From Microvirga antarctica (GTDB lineage: Bacteria; Pseudomonadota; Alphaproteobacteria; Rhizobiales; Beijerinckiaceae), in assembly GCF_017921815.1 (NCBI RefSeq), contig NZ_JAGEMM010000003.1:124001-188000 (forward strand): a DNA stretch of 64,000 nt, read 5' to 3'. The stretch's first letter is position 1; the number at the start of each line of letters is the position of its first letter. Below the pieces are notes generated by a model. That model saw only the letters and a program-made list of their open reading frames with translations. It was not told the origin of the DNA and did no database searches. The translations under genes were made by a program, and so were the position numbers. Below, piece after piece: positions 1 through 8,857 of the stretch.

Positions 1-821
1 CCCGCGGCGATGCGGATGTCGAGCGCTGAGGCTAGCTGGACGTAGCCCTCGATGTCATTCGGTGCGATTGGCTCCTCGAACCAGAAGATATCGAGCTTCT
101 CCAGCGCACGGCCAACCTGGAGTGCGGTCGCGAGATCTTCGCTGTAGGCGCAATTGGCATCGACCATGAGCCGAACGTCGGGGCCGACTGCCTCTCTTAT
201 GGCCGCGACGAACTCGATGTCAGCCTGAGGCTTCTCGAGATTGCGTCCGATCTTAATCTTCATGGCTTGGAAGCCGCGTTTCTTAAAGTCGAGTGCCTGA
301 GCGATCACTTCATCTCGCGCGCGAAAGCGCAGTGACGACGCATAGGCCGCCAGCCTTTCATGATGGCGCCCGCCTAACAGCGTGTAGAGTGGTAGATCGA
401 GGAATTTTCCCGCCAAGTCCCAGAGCGCGATGTCGATGCCACTGATCGCCTCCACAAACATACCCCGGTTGTGGCCGCGATTCATCATGATGCCAAAGAG
501 TAGTTCCCAGATTGCTTCGCGATCGAGCGGGTCCCGGCCGATAAGGATGGCGGATATGTCATCGATAATCGCCCGCGTGGCGGTAGGTGCAAGCCTGACC
601 ATGCACTCTCCCACGCCCGTCAATCCGCAATCAGTTTCGATGCGCACTAGCGTCGTGCGATAGCCGCTGAAGATTATGTCCGTGAGGTCTGCCGCGTGCG
701 GCACGGCGACGGGAGCCTCGATCTCGTCTTCGATCGGAACGTAAAGACTGATCGGCTCGACCTTTGTGATCTTCATACGACGACGGGGGAGAGCGATGCT
801 CACATCCTGCGTTTGTGACAT
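1..821 (-). CDS. Enolase-superfamily (mandelate racemase/muconate lactonizing) dehydratase, C-terminus cut by window start
   Basis: Translation from ATG at 821 (AAGGGA about 9 nt upstream) gives 273 residues running off the left edge. The N-terminal capping domain (about 16-140) leads into the barrel. The catalytic K-x-K pair is seen as MKIKIG (K188, K190) and a first metal ligand as MVDAN (D221); WFEEP follows at about 245. These are the hallmarks of the family, which abstracts a proton alpha to a carboxylate, usually dehydrating acid sugars or racemising 2-hydroxy acids. An internal ATG at 776 also fits the usual family start. Substrate cannot be read. It is the last visible gene of the minus-strand tct unit, so an acid imported by TctABC is the likely substrate (inference). 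Confidence 0.85.
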   Translation of the reverse strand, partial: MSQTQDVSIALPRRRMKITKVEPISLYVPIEDEIEAPVAVPHAADLTDIIFSGYRTTLVRIETDCGLTGVGECMVRLAPTATRAIIDDISAILIGRDPLDREAIWELLFGIMMNRGHNRGMFVEAISGIDIALWDLAGKFLDLPLYTLLGGRHHERLAAYASSLRFRARDEVIAQALDFKKRGFQAMKIKIGRNLEKPQADIEFVAAIREAVGPDVRLMVDANCAYSEDLATALQVGRALEKLDIFWFEEPIAPNDIEGYVQLASALDIRIAA

Positions 822-890
822 TGTCGTTTTTCCCTTGAAGTTATTCGGAGCGCGCGCTCCGACCGGCAGCGCATCTGCAGTCGGCGGACC

Positions 891-2378
891 CTAATCCGAG
901 GCCGCGAGCCAGCGCTTACGAACTCCCCAGAGAGAGAACGCGATGAAGGCGATGATCATGAGAAGGATCGTCAATGCGTATGGTCGTGTGACGAAAATCG
1001 AATAGCTCCCATCGGAAAGAAGCATTGAACGTCTGAGGCTCTCCTCGATGATCGGGCTGAGGATAAAGGCCAGGATAAAAGATGGCAGTGAGTAGTGCAG
1101 TCTCTTCAGGAAGTAGCTAAGCACGCCAACCCCGAGTGCCACCCACAAATCGAAGTACAACCCCTTTGAGGCGTATATCCCGACGATGGACAGTACCAGG
1201 ACAACCGGAATCAGGTAATTATTCGGGACGGTCAGCGCACGGGCGAACAGATTGGTTACCATGCGGCCTGCAAGGTACATCGCAACGGTCGTCAACAGAA
1301 ACCCGTAAAACAAACCCTTTGCCAAGTCCGCGCTATTGGTGAAGAGATTGGGCCCTGGCTGAATTCCATGGATGATAAATGCCCCGAGAATGATGGCTGT
1401 CGCTGGCGATCCGGGGATGCCTAGCGCGAGAAGCGGAACAAGGCTGCCGCCTACGACGGCGTTGTTAGCAGACTCGGGGGCGGCGATGCCGTCCGGATTG
1501 CCTTCACCGAACGCCTCCGGAAAACGCGACGACCGCTTTGCGTGGATATAGGCGAACCAGGAAGCAGGACCGGCGCCCATTCCCGGAAAAAGCCCTACGA
1601 CCGAACCGATGGCTCCACCAATCATGGTGCTGCGAAAAACCCCGCAGAATTCGGGCCAAGTGAGACCAGTGCTAAGTTTTTTCGAACCCGCCGAATAGCG
1701 CTTGTCGAGATCATTGCTGATCATGAAAAAGATCTCGGAGAACGCAAACATTCCGGTCAGTAATGCAATCATTCCGACACCTTCTAGCAACTCGAGTCTG
1801 CCGAAAGTGAAACGCAACGCACCTGTAAACGTGTCCAGTCCAATGGTACCGACCATTAGGCCAAGAACCACCGAAATTGCGCTCTTGAGCTTGCTCTTGG
1901 AGCTGAGGGCCGCAACAGCAAGGAGGCCCGCGATACCGATCAGGAAAAACTCCGGATCGGAGAAGCGCACGGCAAGTCTCGCCAAGGGCACCGCGAGAAA
2001 CAACAGTACGAGACCTCCGATAATCCCGCCTATCGTCGAGCTGGAGAGCGAGTAGGCCAATGCCTTGCCGGCCATGTCCTTCTTGGCCATCGCGTTGCCG
2101 TCGAGAACAGTGGCGACGGCAGCGGGGGTTCCGGGGATCCCCAGCACAATTGACGAGATCGACCCACCATATTCTGCGCCCTGGTAAGCGGCGATCAGCA
2201 ACAGGATGGATGCCAGAGGCTCCATTGAGTATGTGAGAGGTAGAAGGAGCACGACTGCGACCGTCGCGCCCAAACCGGGGAGGGCGCCAATGATCAGGCC
2301 AACCAATGTCCCGAAAACGATTGCGATGAGGTTCGCCGCCGAGAAAAGGCTTGTGAAATCGTAAGACAAAAAATCCAT
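891..2378 (-). CDS. tctA: Tripartite tricarboxylate transporter, large permease TctA
   Basis: About 495 residues, the usual TctA length, nearly all hydrophobic helices. The conserved family stretch GALPGLGATVAVVLLLPLTY lies near residue 40, followed by QGAEYGGSISSIVLGIPGTP near residue 75; a second repeat-like GIPGSPATA occurs in the C-terminal half. The family forms the large membrane channel of sodium- or proton-coupled carboxylate importers that work with TctB and a periplasmic Bug protein. ATG at 2378 is preferred over an in-frame start at 2396 because family members begin at MDFL. It follows tctB by 24 nt, so the two are co-transcribed. The substrate-binding partner is probably the gene at 7834-8769. 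Confidence 0.93.
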   Translation of the reverse strand: MDFLSYDFTSLFSAANLIAIVFGTLVGLIIGALPGLGATVAVVLLLPLTYSMEPLASILLLIAAYQGAEYGGSISSIVLGIPGTPAAVATVLDGNAMAKKDMAGKALAYSLSSSTIGGIIGGLVLLFLAVPLARLAVRFSDPEFFLIGIAGLLAVAALSSKSKLKSAISVVLGLMVGTIGLDTFTGALRFTFGRLELLEGVGMIALLTGMFAFSEIFFMISNDLDKRYSAGSKKLSTGLTWPEFCGVFRSTMIGGAIGSVVGLFPGMGAGPASWFAYIHAKRSSRFPEAFGEGNPDGIAAPESANNAVVGGSLVPLLALGIPGSPATAIILGAFIIHGIQPGPNLFTNSADLAKGLFYGFLLTTVAMYLAGRMVTNLFARALTVPNNYLIPVVLVLSIVGIYASKGLYFDLWVALGVGVLSYFLKRLHYSLPSFILAFILSPIIEESLRRSMLLSDGSYSIFVTRPYALTILLMIIAFIAFSLWGVRKRWLAASD

Positions 2379-2402
2379 GACGACACCAATCTGCAATCGT
2401 CG

Positions 2403-2861
2403 TCAGGTCATCTGGACGCTGAACGCGAGGCCGAACACCAGGTAGAGAGCTGTTGTGAATAGAGCCGATACGACGGCGACAGTTGCGGCCGTTCGCAGCG
2501 TGCGATTCGGCTGATACAGCATCACCAGGACGAAAAAGAAGATGGCTGTGGTCGGATAGAATTGCCCGGTGACGGACCAGACGGTGAAGTACAGCCCAGT
2601 CAGAATGATTGTCATGAGGAGCTTTTCTGCGTTTCTCACCTCAAGGAGTTCGTCGTCCTCCACGTCGCGTTTCCGGACAGAAACGAAGACATCCGCGAGA
2701 GATAGCGCGATCAGCATCAATCCGAGGACGATGGGGAATTTAACTGGACCAAGACCAGCGCCTTCGTTGCTGGCTGCTACAACCAAGCTGTCGTAGACAT
2801 AGAAGGCTCCAACAAGAATGAACCCTGCCAGGAAAACCCAATTGGCGTGTCTTGTGGTCAT
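2403..2861 (-). CDS. tctB: Tripartite tricarboxylate transporter, small permease TctB
   Basis: About 152 residues with four predicted membrane helices (roughly 9-27, 42-60, 82-105 and 115-145), the layout of the TctB family. It is the small integral membrane subunit that pairs with TctA. ATG at 2861 follows GGGGAGA by four bases, a strong ribosome site, so the longer reading to 2939 is not adopted. It heads the minus-strand unit tctB-tctA-dehydratase and faces the lyase operon across a 279-nt divergent spacer that contains a marked dyad at 2905-2940. The residue sequence is poorly conserved, as usual for this subunit; the call rests on position and topology. Confidence 0.85.
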   Translation of the reverse strand: MTTRHANWVFLAGFILVGAFYVYDSLVVAASNEGAGLGPVKFPIVLGLMLIALSLADVFVSVRKRDVEDDELLEVRNAEKLLMTIILTGLYFTVWSVTGQFYPTTAIFFFVLVMLYQPNRTLRTAATVAVVSALFTTALYLVFGLAFSVQMT

Positions 2862-2904
2862 CGCGTCTCCCCGCACGCATCGCTCGATTTTAGGGCTTGA
2901 GCCT

Positions 2905-2940
2905 GCGTTGTTTTCGGTGTTGTCATTGCAACAACGCAAT
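2905..2940. promoter_or_regulatory. Nested dyad, candidate operator in the tctB/lyase divergent spacer
   Basis: GCGTTGTT (2905-2912) is repeated as its exact inverse AACAACGC (2930-2937), and inside it ATTGC/GCAAT (2925-2929 and 2936-2940) forms a second dyad. The core GTTGTCATTGCAAC (2919-2932) differs at two bases from GTTGTTCTTGCAAC at 13657-13670 in the biotin-carrier promoter. A shared regulator is inferred; TrmB (8858-9727) or LysR (6872-7774) are the local candidates. Confidence 0.5.
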
Positions 2941-3140
2941 GATTGACGGCCCTCAATTAATTTGCAAGGACGATTATCGCGATTTGCGATGAAAACGTTA
3001 CAAACGATCGCGTCAGCCGATTGATGTGTTCGACTCGAACCGTTGGACAGCGACAGAGGCTGTGTCGTTGGTCGATTTTTTGAACTTTAACCGGCACCTA
3101 GGCATCGCGAAGTTTGTACGGAACAGGAAGTGGGGACGTC

Positions 3141-3425
3141 GTGGCGAGGGTTATTGTACTGGACGAAAGGGATAATGTGGCGACGGCCATCGGCGACATA
3201 GCGCCGGGCGAGAGCGTCGAGTCACCGTCTCGATCCGTTGTTGCAACTGAGACTATTCCGTTCGGACACAAGGTGGCTCTCGTCTCGATCGCCGATGGAG
3301 GGGACATTCTGAAGTACGGCGAGTCGATCGGCCTTGCCAGAGGCGACATCGCGGTGGGGGCGTGTGTCCATACCCATAATGTCGAGAGCCAGCGCGGACG
3401 TGGCGATAGGGGGAGCGCGTCATGA
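3141..3425 (+). CDS. UxaA/SuyA-like lyase, small SAF-domain subunit
   Basis: About 94 residues that match the N-terminal SAF domain of altronate/galactarate dehydratases, here a separate protein. A family-like HTHN motif stands near the C-terminus (VGACVHTHNVES). GTG at 3141 is chosen over TTG at 3114 because AGGAAGTGGGG lies just before it. It overlaps the large-subunit start by ATGA, so the two are translationally coupled. Split small and large subunits occur in (2R)-3-sulfolactate sulfo-lyase (SuyA/SuyB) and in several uncharacterised UxaA-type lyases; sequence alone does not decide between them. Confidence 0.8.
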   Translation: MARVIVLDERDNVATAIGDIAPGESVESPSRSVVATETIPFGHKVALVSIADGGDILKYGESIGLARGDIAVGACVHTHNVESQRGRGDRGSAS

Positions 3426-4579
3426 GCGAGCTTGGCTTTTGGGGCTTTGAGCGCCCGGATGGTTCGGTCGGCATCCGCAACCATGTCGCAATTCTGGCAG
3501 TGATGGACAATGTGAATGGTGTTGTGAAACATCTGGCGCAGCTGGTTAAGGGCACGCTGCCTATCCCGGTCTGGTATGGCCGGGGGCAGTTCGGCGCCGA
3601 CGACGTGCTCTATCGCCGTACGCAGGTGGGCCTGGCCGCCAATCCCAACATTGCGGCGGTTCTTGTGATCAGCCTCGAACGGGTCTCTGCCGAAAAGGTA
3701 GCCGCCGCCATCGCTGAAAGCGGAAAGCCGGTCGAACATATCTCCGTTCAGGATATAGGCGGCTCCGTGGAGGCATTGGCCGCTGGCATCCGCAAGCTCA
3801 TTCCGATGGTGGAAGCGGCCAGCGCAGAGCGTGCGAAATTCGTGCCCCTGTCGAAACTTGTGCTCGGCGTCGAATGCGGCGGGACCGACACGACCTCCGG
3901 CATCGCCGCCAACCCTGCGCTTGGCTACGTTGCCGACCAGGTCGTCGCGAGCGGGGGCACGGTATATCTGTCGGAGACTTCGGAATGGATGGGCGCCGAG
4001 CAGGTTTTGGTGAAGCGTGCGAAGACCGAGGCCATCAGCGCCGAAATATGGGCTGCCGTACGCCGGATCGAGGACAGCGCTGTAGCTCGCGGAGTCGATA
4101 TCCGTGGCGCGAATCCAGTGCCGGATAACATCCGCGGCGGGATCACAACGATCGAGGAGAAGTCACTCGGCGCGATCATCAAAGGTGGCACTACTGAGAT
4201 TCAGGGCGTCCTCGACTATGCGACCCCTGCGGAAGGAAAAGGGCTCTACGTCATGGACACAGCTGCACCAGCGGCGGAATCGATGACAGGTCTCGCGGCA
4301 GGCGGAGCGCAGATCATTCTGTTTTCGACCGGGCAGATGAATATCATGGGCAATCTCATCGCGCCGACCGTCAAGGTCACGGGAAATCCGCGGACTGCCG
4401 AACGATTGCGCGATAACGTCGACGTGGATGTGTCACCAATGCTGCAGGGCGAGACGCTTGAGGTTGCCGGCAGGCGCCTCCTCGAGTTTACGTTGAGTGT
4501 GGCGAGCGGACGCTACACGAAAGCGGAAATCCTTGGGGAAGAGGATATCGCCATCAGCCGTATCGAGCCCACCGTTTGA
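3422..4579 (+). CDS. UxaA/SuyB-like lyase, large subunit
   Basis: 385 residues, the C-terminal catalytic domain of the altronate dehydratase/UxaA family as a stand-alone subunit. Typical features are GIRNHV near residue 19, GVECGGTDTTSGIAANPA near residue 145, and a C-terminal segment with LFSTG and APTVKVTGNP. Family members eliminate water (or sulfite, in SuyB) from 2-hydroxy acids, often with a bound metal or Fe-S centre held by the conserved cysteine and histidine. It starts inside the small-subunit stop codon (ATGA). An Ldh-family dehydrogenase follows after 63 nt and a TTT importer is divergent, which points to uptake and oxidation or elimination of a hydroxy acid (inference). Confidence 0.82.
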   Translation: MSELGFWGFERPDGSVGIRNHVAILAVMDNVNGVVKHLAQLVKGTLPIPVWYGRGQFGADDVLYRRTQVGLAANPNIAAVLVISLERVSAEKVAAAIAESGKPVEHISVQDIGGSVEALAAGIRKLIPMVEAASAERAKFVPLSKLVLGVECGGTDTTSGIAANPALGYVADQVVASGGTVYLSETSEWMGAEQVLVKRAKTEAISAEIWAAVRRIEDSAVARGVDIRGANPVPDNIRGGITTIEEKSLGAIIKGGTTEIQGVLDYATPAEGKGLYVMDTAAPAAESMTGLAAGGAQIILFSTGQMNIMGNLIAPTVKVTGNPRTAERLRDNVDVDVSPMLQGETLEVAGRRLLEFTLSVASGRYTKAEILGEEDIAISRIEPTV

Positions 4580-4642
4580 GTATCGCAATGTAGCAAAAGA
4601 TCGGCCTCACTGGCCGGTCGGAGACGCCACGCGGAGGCTCCC

Positions 4643-5695
4643 TTGCGACGATTTACCGAATCAGACCTCGAGAATTTCGGGACGCGCTGCTTTGCCAGTA
4701 CCGGGATGCCTCTTACGGATGCCTGCGTAGTGTCCCGCGCTCTCGTGTCAGCAAATTTGAGGGGCATCGATACGCACGGGGTCGCGCGCATTCCGGCCTA
4801 CCTAAAACGCATTCGCGCCGGGTTGATCAACCCTCGGCCGGAAATTCGCTCAAGTTCTCCGATGCCGTTCAGCACGATCGTCGACGGGGACAACGCCATG
4901 GGCCCGGTTGCCGCAAGCATCGCAGTAGAAGCCTGCATGCGGGCCGCCGATACCCTGGGTATCGGCGCCGCAACGGTGCGACGCAGCAATCATTTCGGTG
5001 CGGCGTCGGTCTACACGGTGCCAGCTACGGCCCGCGGCTGTGTCGCTATCGCGATGTCGCCCGGTGCGCCCTCGCTCGCGCCGCACGGGAGCCGGGCGGC
5101 TCTTTTCGGCACCAATCCATTCGCTCTCGCAGTTCCGGCCGGTCGATACTCCCCGTGGTCGCTCGATATGGCGGCAAGCGTCGCGGCTCGTGGGCACATA
5201 CGTCGAGCCGCCCAGGAAGGGCGAGCCATCCCGGAAGGCTGGGCGCTCGACAACGAAGGTGCGCCAACCACCAACCCCGAAGCCGCATTGCGTGGCCTCA
5301 TGCTCCCGTTCGCAGGCGCAAAGGGTTCGGGCATCGCCTTTATGGTGGACATCCTCGCGGGTGTGTTGGCCGGTTCGGGCTTTGCGGGAGAGGTGCGCGA
5401 CTGGAATGTTGACTTTACTGGCCCGGCAGATGTCGGTCACTTCTTCCTTGTGATGAAAATCGAGGCGTTTATGCCTCTCGGCCAGTTCGAGTCGCGCATG
5501 GAAACGGCAATCGGCCGTTTGAAGGCACTCCCGCCTGCCGAGGGTGTCGAAGAAGTGACCTATCCGGGTGAGCGCAGCGGTTCCACCGAATCGGAGAGGC
5601 GCCGTATCGGGATTCCCCTCGGGAACGAGGTACTGCGGCCACTTGCCGAACTCGCTGCCGAACTCGGTATCGCGTCACCGTCCCCGACCCTCTGA
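4643..5695 (+). CDS. Ldh-family 2-hydroxyacid dehydrogenase (malate/L-lactate/sulfolactate type)
   Basis: 350 residues from TTG at 4643, preceded by GGAGG at five bases. The family-specific DTHGVAR (about 42-48) and SNHFGAASVY (about 115) give the catalytic histidines; LFGTNPFALAVP and GAKGSGIAFMVD are cofactor and substrate loops. The family (YbiC/ComC/AllD) uses NAD(P) without a Rossmann fold and oxidises malate, L-lactate, ureidoglycolate or (R)-sulfolactate. It lies in line with the split lyase, which is the arrangement expected if it supplies or consumes the lyase substrate. The exact substrate is not determined. It ends 13 nt before the convergent ketopantoate-reductase-like gene. Confidence 0.87.
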   Translation: MRRFTESDLENFGTRCFASTGMPLTDACVVSRALVSANLRGIDTHGVARIPAYLKRIRAGLINPRPEIRSSSPMPFSTIVDGDNAMGPVAASIAVEACMRAADTLGIGAATVRRSNHFGAASVYTVPATARGCVAIAMSPGAPSLAPHGSRAALFGTNPFALAVPAGRYSPWSLDMAASVAARGHIRRAAQEGRAIPEGWALDNEGAPTTNPEAALRGLMLPFAGAKGSGIAFMVDILAGVLAGSGFAGEVRDWNVDFTGPADVGHFFLVMKIEAFMPLGQFESRMETAIGRLKALPPAEGVEEVTYPGERSGSTESERRRIGIPLGNEVLRPLAELAAELGIASPSPTL

Positions 5696-5708
5696 CACGA
5701 AGGGGCGA

Positions 5709-6740
5709 TTAGACGATCCCTGCCGCCAGCGCCGGCGATGGCTGGAGTTCGCCGCGCTCGATCCGCTGGATCGTCTCATGGACCTTCTGATTTGCACCGG
5801 CATCGACGCCCACTTCGCGGCCCAGCCGGGCGACGAGTCCATTAATGGCATCTGTCTCAGTTCTCCGTCCCTTGCGAATATCCTGCGCCATCGAAGGTCT
5901 TTGGTCGCTGCTTCGGGCACCTGAAATTTCGGCCATTCTAGATCGGATTATTCGGATGGCGTCACAGTCCCCGCTCGCTGTCGCCACGAGTGTGTCGAAC
6001 GAAAAACCGGTGTCCACGAGCTCGTAACCGAGGGCTCGCCCGACCTGAACCGCCTGTGCTCCAAGTCGCATGCCTAGTTCGATCGTCACGGGATCCGTGT
6101 CGCGCTCCAGCCCTGTCATACCAGTCATGGCCGACAGCCCATTACGCATCGCATTGATGACGAGCTTCGACCATTTCACGCCGATGAGATTGTCAATCGC
6201 GACACTCGATTCGGCGTGATTGAGTATTCCTGCGATCACCTCGCAGTTTGCCCGGTTTTTGCTATCTATCGCGCCAACGCTCACGCTGCCTGTCGGCGAA
6301 TGGCGGCGCACAAGTCCTGCCTCTCTGAGCTCGCAGGCGAGTGCCGTGATGGCGCAGCCATAGGTGCGTTCGGATCCTGCGATCGACGCGATCTCGCCTT
6401 CATTAAGAGAATTTTGAAGAGACGCGACTACTCCATCCTCCGCGAGGTAGGGTAGAATGAGTTGCGTCGCCCACAATGTATCGTAAGATTTCACCGCGAT
6501 GAAAACCACATCGAAAGCCGGCTCCCGAATCAAGCCTTGAACGTCTCCGACGTGGCGGATGTCGGCCTTCACATTCAGACTAGTGTTTCCCGACATGCCT
6601 TCCACGGTCAGCCCATGGCGGCGCACATGCTCGACGTGCTCGGGCCATGCATCTATTAAAGTGACGTCAAGACCGGCCCGGATTATGTTGGCACCGAAGT
6701 ACCCTCCAATAGCCCCTGCGCCGACGATCGCGATTCGCAT
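5709..6740 (-). CDS. Ketopantoate reductase-like (ApbA/PanE family) oxidoreductase
   Basis: About 343 residues beginning MRIAIVGAGAIGGYFG, a Rossmann nucleotide site (GAGAIG at 7-12), followed by the family lysine region GVKWSKLVINA near residue 185 and the all-helical C-terminal dimerisation domain. The family reduces 2-keto acids (2-dehydropantoate) with NADPH, but paralogues in catabolic clusters often act on other keto acids. ATG at 6740 is taken; ATG at 6749 is also possible and GAGAGG precedes both. Being among catabolic genes rather than with panB/panC, a role outside pantothenate synthesis is inferred. It is divergent from the LysR gene. Confidence 0.82.
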   Translation of the reverse strand: MRIAIVGAGAIGGYFGANIIRAGLDVTLIDAWPEHVEHVRRHGLTVEGMSGNTSLNVKADIRHVGDVQGLIREPAFDVVFIAVKSYDTLWATQLILPYLAEDGVVASLQNSLNEGEIASIAGSERTYGCAITALACELREAGLVRRHSPTGSVSVGAIDSKNRANCEVIAGILNHAESSVAIDNLIGVKWSKLVINAMRNGLSAMTGMTGLERDTDPVTIELGMRLGAQAVQVGRALGYELVDTGFSFDTLVATASGDCDAIRIIRSRMAEISGARSSDQRPSMAQDIRKGRRTETDAINGLVARLGREVGVDAGANQKVHETIQRIERGELQPSPALAAGIV

Positions 6741-6871
6741 TCCGTTCATCCTCTCAGCGACCCAGTCCTGGCGCGATTTATCTCCAAACACTTTTGCCAG
6801 TGGACAGATCTGCAATCCAACAGATATTTAATTTGGTAACGTTCGCTTCAGACGAATGCTGATGAACAACC

Positions 6872-7774
6872 ATGACACTTGATCAACTCCGCATCTTTCT
6901 GGAAGTCGCCACACGTGAGCATGTCACCAAGGCGGCACAGGCACTTAATATGACGCAGTCCGCCGTGAGTGCCGCCATCGCGTTGCTTGAAGCGCGCCAC
7001 TCGGTCACGCTGTTCAATCGCGTCGGCCGCCGGATCGAGCTGACGCAGGCGGGGCGATTATTCATGGTCGAGGCGCGCAATGTTATCGGTCGTGCAGAGC
7101 AGGCGGAACGTTTTCTCGTGGATCTCGGGGGTGCTGCATCTGGTGTTCTTCGACTTCATGCGAGCCAGACCGTGGCAAGTTACTGGCTCCCGCCTCACCT
7201 CGTCCGCTATCGAGAACGCTATCCGCGCGTCGAAATAAAGCTTCATCTCGGCAACACCACGACGGTCGCGGCCGCCGTCCTAGAGGGCAACTCGGATCTA
7301 GGACTGGTGGAGGGCAAGGTCGATTCGCGCGACCTTATCCAGGAGGTTGTGGCAAGCGACCGAATCGTCCTTATTGTAAGTAAGCATCATCCTTGGGCTG
7401 ACGGCCGAGAGATTAGTGTCGCCGACCTTCCCACCACCACATGGGTGATGCGCGAACCCGGGTCCGGAACGCGCTCCGAATTCGAGGCGAACCTGATCGG
7501 TCTGGGCATGGATCCGGCGCGGCTGCCGACAATCCTGGAAATGCCGTCGAACGAGGCCTGCCTCGCCGCAGTCGACGCCGGAGCCAGCGCCACCGTTCTG
7601 TCGAAGCGTGCTGTCTTCCCACGCATGGCAGAAGGAAACTTCTACGAGGTCAACCTTCAATTGCCGGTCCGCAAATTCTCTGTTCTAAGACACTCTGAGC
7701 GGCATGCGCCTAAATCGGTGCAATCAATGCTCGACATGTTACGAAGCTCGCCAAGCAGGGATGAAATCGTGTGA
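6872..7774 (+). CDS. LysR-family transcriptional regulator
   Basis: 300 residues. The N-terminal winged helix-turn-helix (about 1-60) contains MTLDQLRIFLEVA and NMTQSAVSAAIALLE; the remainder is the periplasmic-binding-like effector domain (about 88-290). LysR proteins bind an inducer related to the pathway they control and often regulate a divergent neighbour, here the PanE-like gene across 131 nt, and possibly the tct and lyase units. No clear T-N11-A palindrome was picked out in that gap. Effector unknown. Confidence 0.92.
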   Translation: MTLDQLRIFLEVATREHVTKAAQALNMTQSAVSAAIALLEARHSVTLFNRVGRRIELTQAGRLFMVEARNVIGRAEQAERFLVDLGGAASGVLRLHASQTVASYWLPPHLVRYRERYPRVEIKLHLGNTTTVAAAVLEGNSDLGLVEGKVDSRDLIQEVVASDRIVLIVSKHHPWADGREISVADLPTTTWVMREPGSGTRSEFEANLIGLGMDPARLPTILEMPSNEACLAAVDAGASATVLSKRAVFPRMAEGNFYEVNLQLPVRKFSVLRHSERHAPKSVQSMLDMLRSSPSRDEIV

Positions 7775-7833
7775 TCAGAAGGACGCGGCACGGATTGACC
7801 CGCCCCTTAGCCGAAGCGGGTCAATTGCCGAGT

Positions 7834-8769
7834 TTACTGTGCTGAGAATTCCTTGATCTGTTCCTTGAAGTACTCACCGAATTCCTTGTAGGGCATGAAA
7901 GCTTCCTGTTGACGCTGCTGTTTCATATACTGGATCCAGCGGGGATCTTTTGTCGCTTTCTCAAGGGCATCGCTGAGCGTCTTAAGTACGGAATCAGGCG
8001 TGCCGACCTTGGCAAACACGCCTCTCCATAACACCTCGTCGTTTATGTTAGCGTGCCCCTTTTCGAGGAAGGTCGCCACATTGGGCCGATCTTCCGCCCG
8101 CTTGCCCAAGCTGAGTGCAAGCATCCGCAGGTCTCCGGAATCGACCTGCGCGTTGACGTTGCTGCTCGTTACCACGGCGGCATCGATGTTATCGCCGAGG
8201 ACCGCCGAAACGACGCCGCTGCCACCATCGTAGGGGACGTAGGTGAGTTTGATGTCTGCGCCCTTCGAGAGCTTGTTCACAAAAAACGATGACCAGCTTT
8301 TGGCGCCGACACCGCCAACCTTGATACCACCAGGCTTGGCTCTCGCCGCGGCTAGGAAATCGTCATAGGTCTTCAGCGGGCTATTTTTAGGAACCACGAG
8401 TGTCTTGTAGTCAGCGTTGATGCGGGCGACCGGTACGATGGCGTCAGCCTTGACCGGCCATTGACCTCCGGTAATCCCCAATAACAGCGTGTCGGACTGG
8501 CTAAAGACCGTATATCCGTCGGGGGCCTGTGCAAGGGTATAGGCCACTCCGATCGCGGTGCCGCCGCCATCCTTGTTAACCGGCACGATTGGCTGCTTGA
8601 GCACATCTGACGTGGCGGTGATTAATGTCCGGGCAAACGTGTCTGCACCGGAGCCCGGCGAGAAGGGAATGACCCAGTTGATCGCTTTCGTCGGATAAGC
8701 CTGGGAGTGAGCGGCTCCCGCCAGACCGGCCGCGAGCGCCGCCGCGAGAATGATGGTTTTAGAACGCAT
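7834..8769 (-). CDS. tctC: Bug-family (TctC) periplasmic solute-binding protein
   Basis: 311 residues with a Sec signal peptide (positively charged start, hydrophobic 5-18, cleavage near AHSQA at about 23). After it comes the family start YPTKAINWVIPFSPGSGAD, then GGTAIGV and GGSGVVSAVLGDNIDAAV, all typical of Bug/TctC proteins that capture carboxylates for a TctAB permease. It is the last gene of the minus-strand run that begins with the carboxylase, separated from trmB by 88 nt. The tctB-tctA pair at 891-2861 has no other binding protein beside it, so these probably make one transporter although 5 kb apart. The GGAGGAAA ribosome site is strong. Confidence 0.92.
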   Translation of the reverse strand: MRSKTIILAAALAAGLAGAAHSQAYPTKAINWVIPFSPGSGADTFARTLITATSDVLKQPIVPVNKDGGGTAIGVAYTLAQAPDGYTVFSQSDTLLLGITGGQWPVKADAIVPVARINADYKTLVVPKNSPLKTYDDFLAAARAKPGGIKVGGVGAKSWSSFFVNKLSKGADIKLTYVPYDGGSGVVSAVLGDNIDAAVVTSSNVNAQVDSGDLRMLALSLGKRAEDRPNVATFLEKGHANINDEVLWRGVFAKVGTPDSVLKTLSDALEKATKDPRWIQYMKQQRQQEAFMPYKEFGEYFKEQIKEFSAQ

Positions 8770-8828
8770 AAGTTTCCTCCTGTTTGACGTATTTGGGTTT
8801 CGCGTACCTTTGCCTGCGAGAGGTTGCC

Positions 8829-8844
8829 GTCGCTCGGTGGCGAC
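8829..8844. repeat. Short inverted repeat between trmB and tctC
   Basis: GTCGC (8829-8833) and GCGAC (8840-8844) flank six bases in the 88-nt spacer between the trmB stop and the tctC start. No T-run follows in either direction, so it may be an operator or mRNA hairpin setting tctC expression apart from the operon. Five base pairs only; could be chance. Confidence 0.25.
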
Positions 8845-8857
8845 ACGTAGTCTTCTG

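Noticed and set aside
3141..4579. Firm naming of the split lyase as SuyA/SuyB
   Set aside because: The family includes altronate- and galactarate-type lyases with the same motifs; sequence reading alone cannot assign sulfolactate, so it is kept as a hypothesis.
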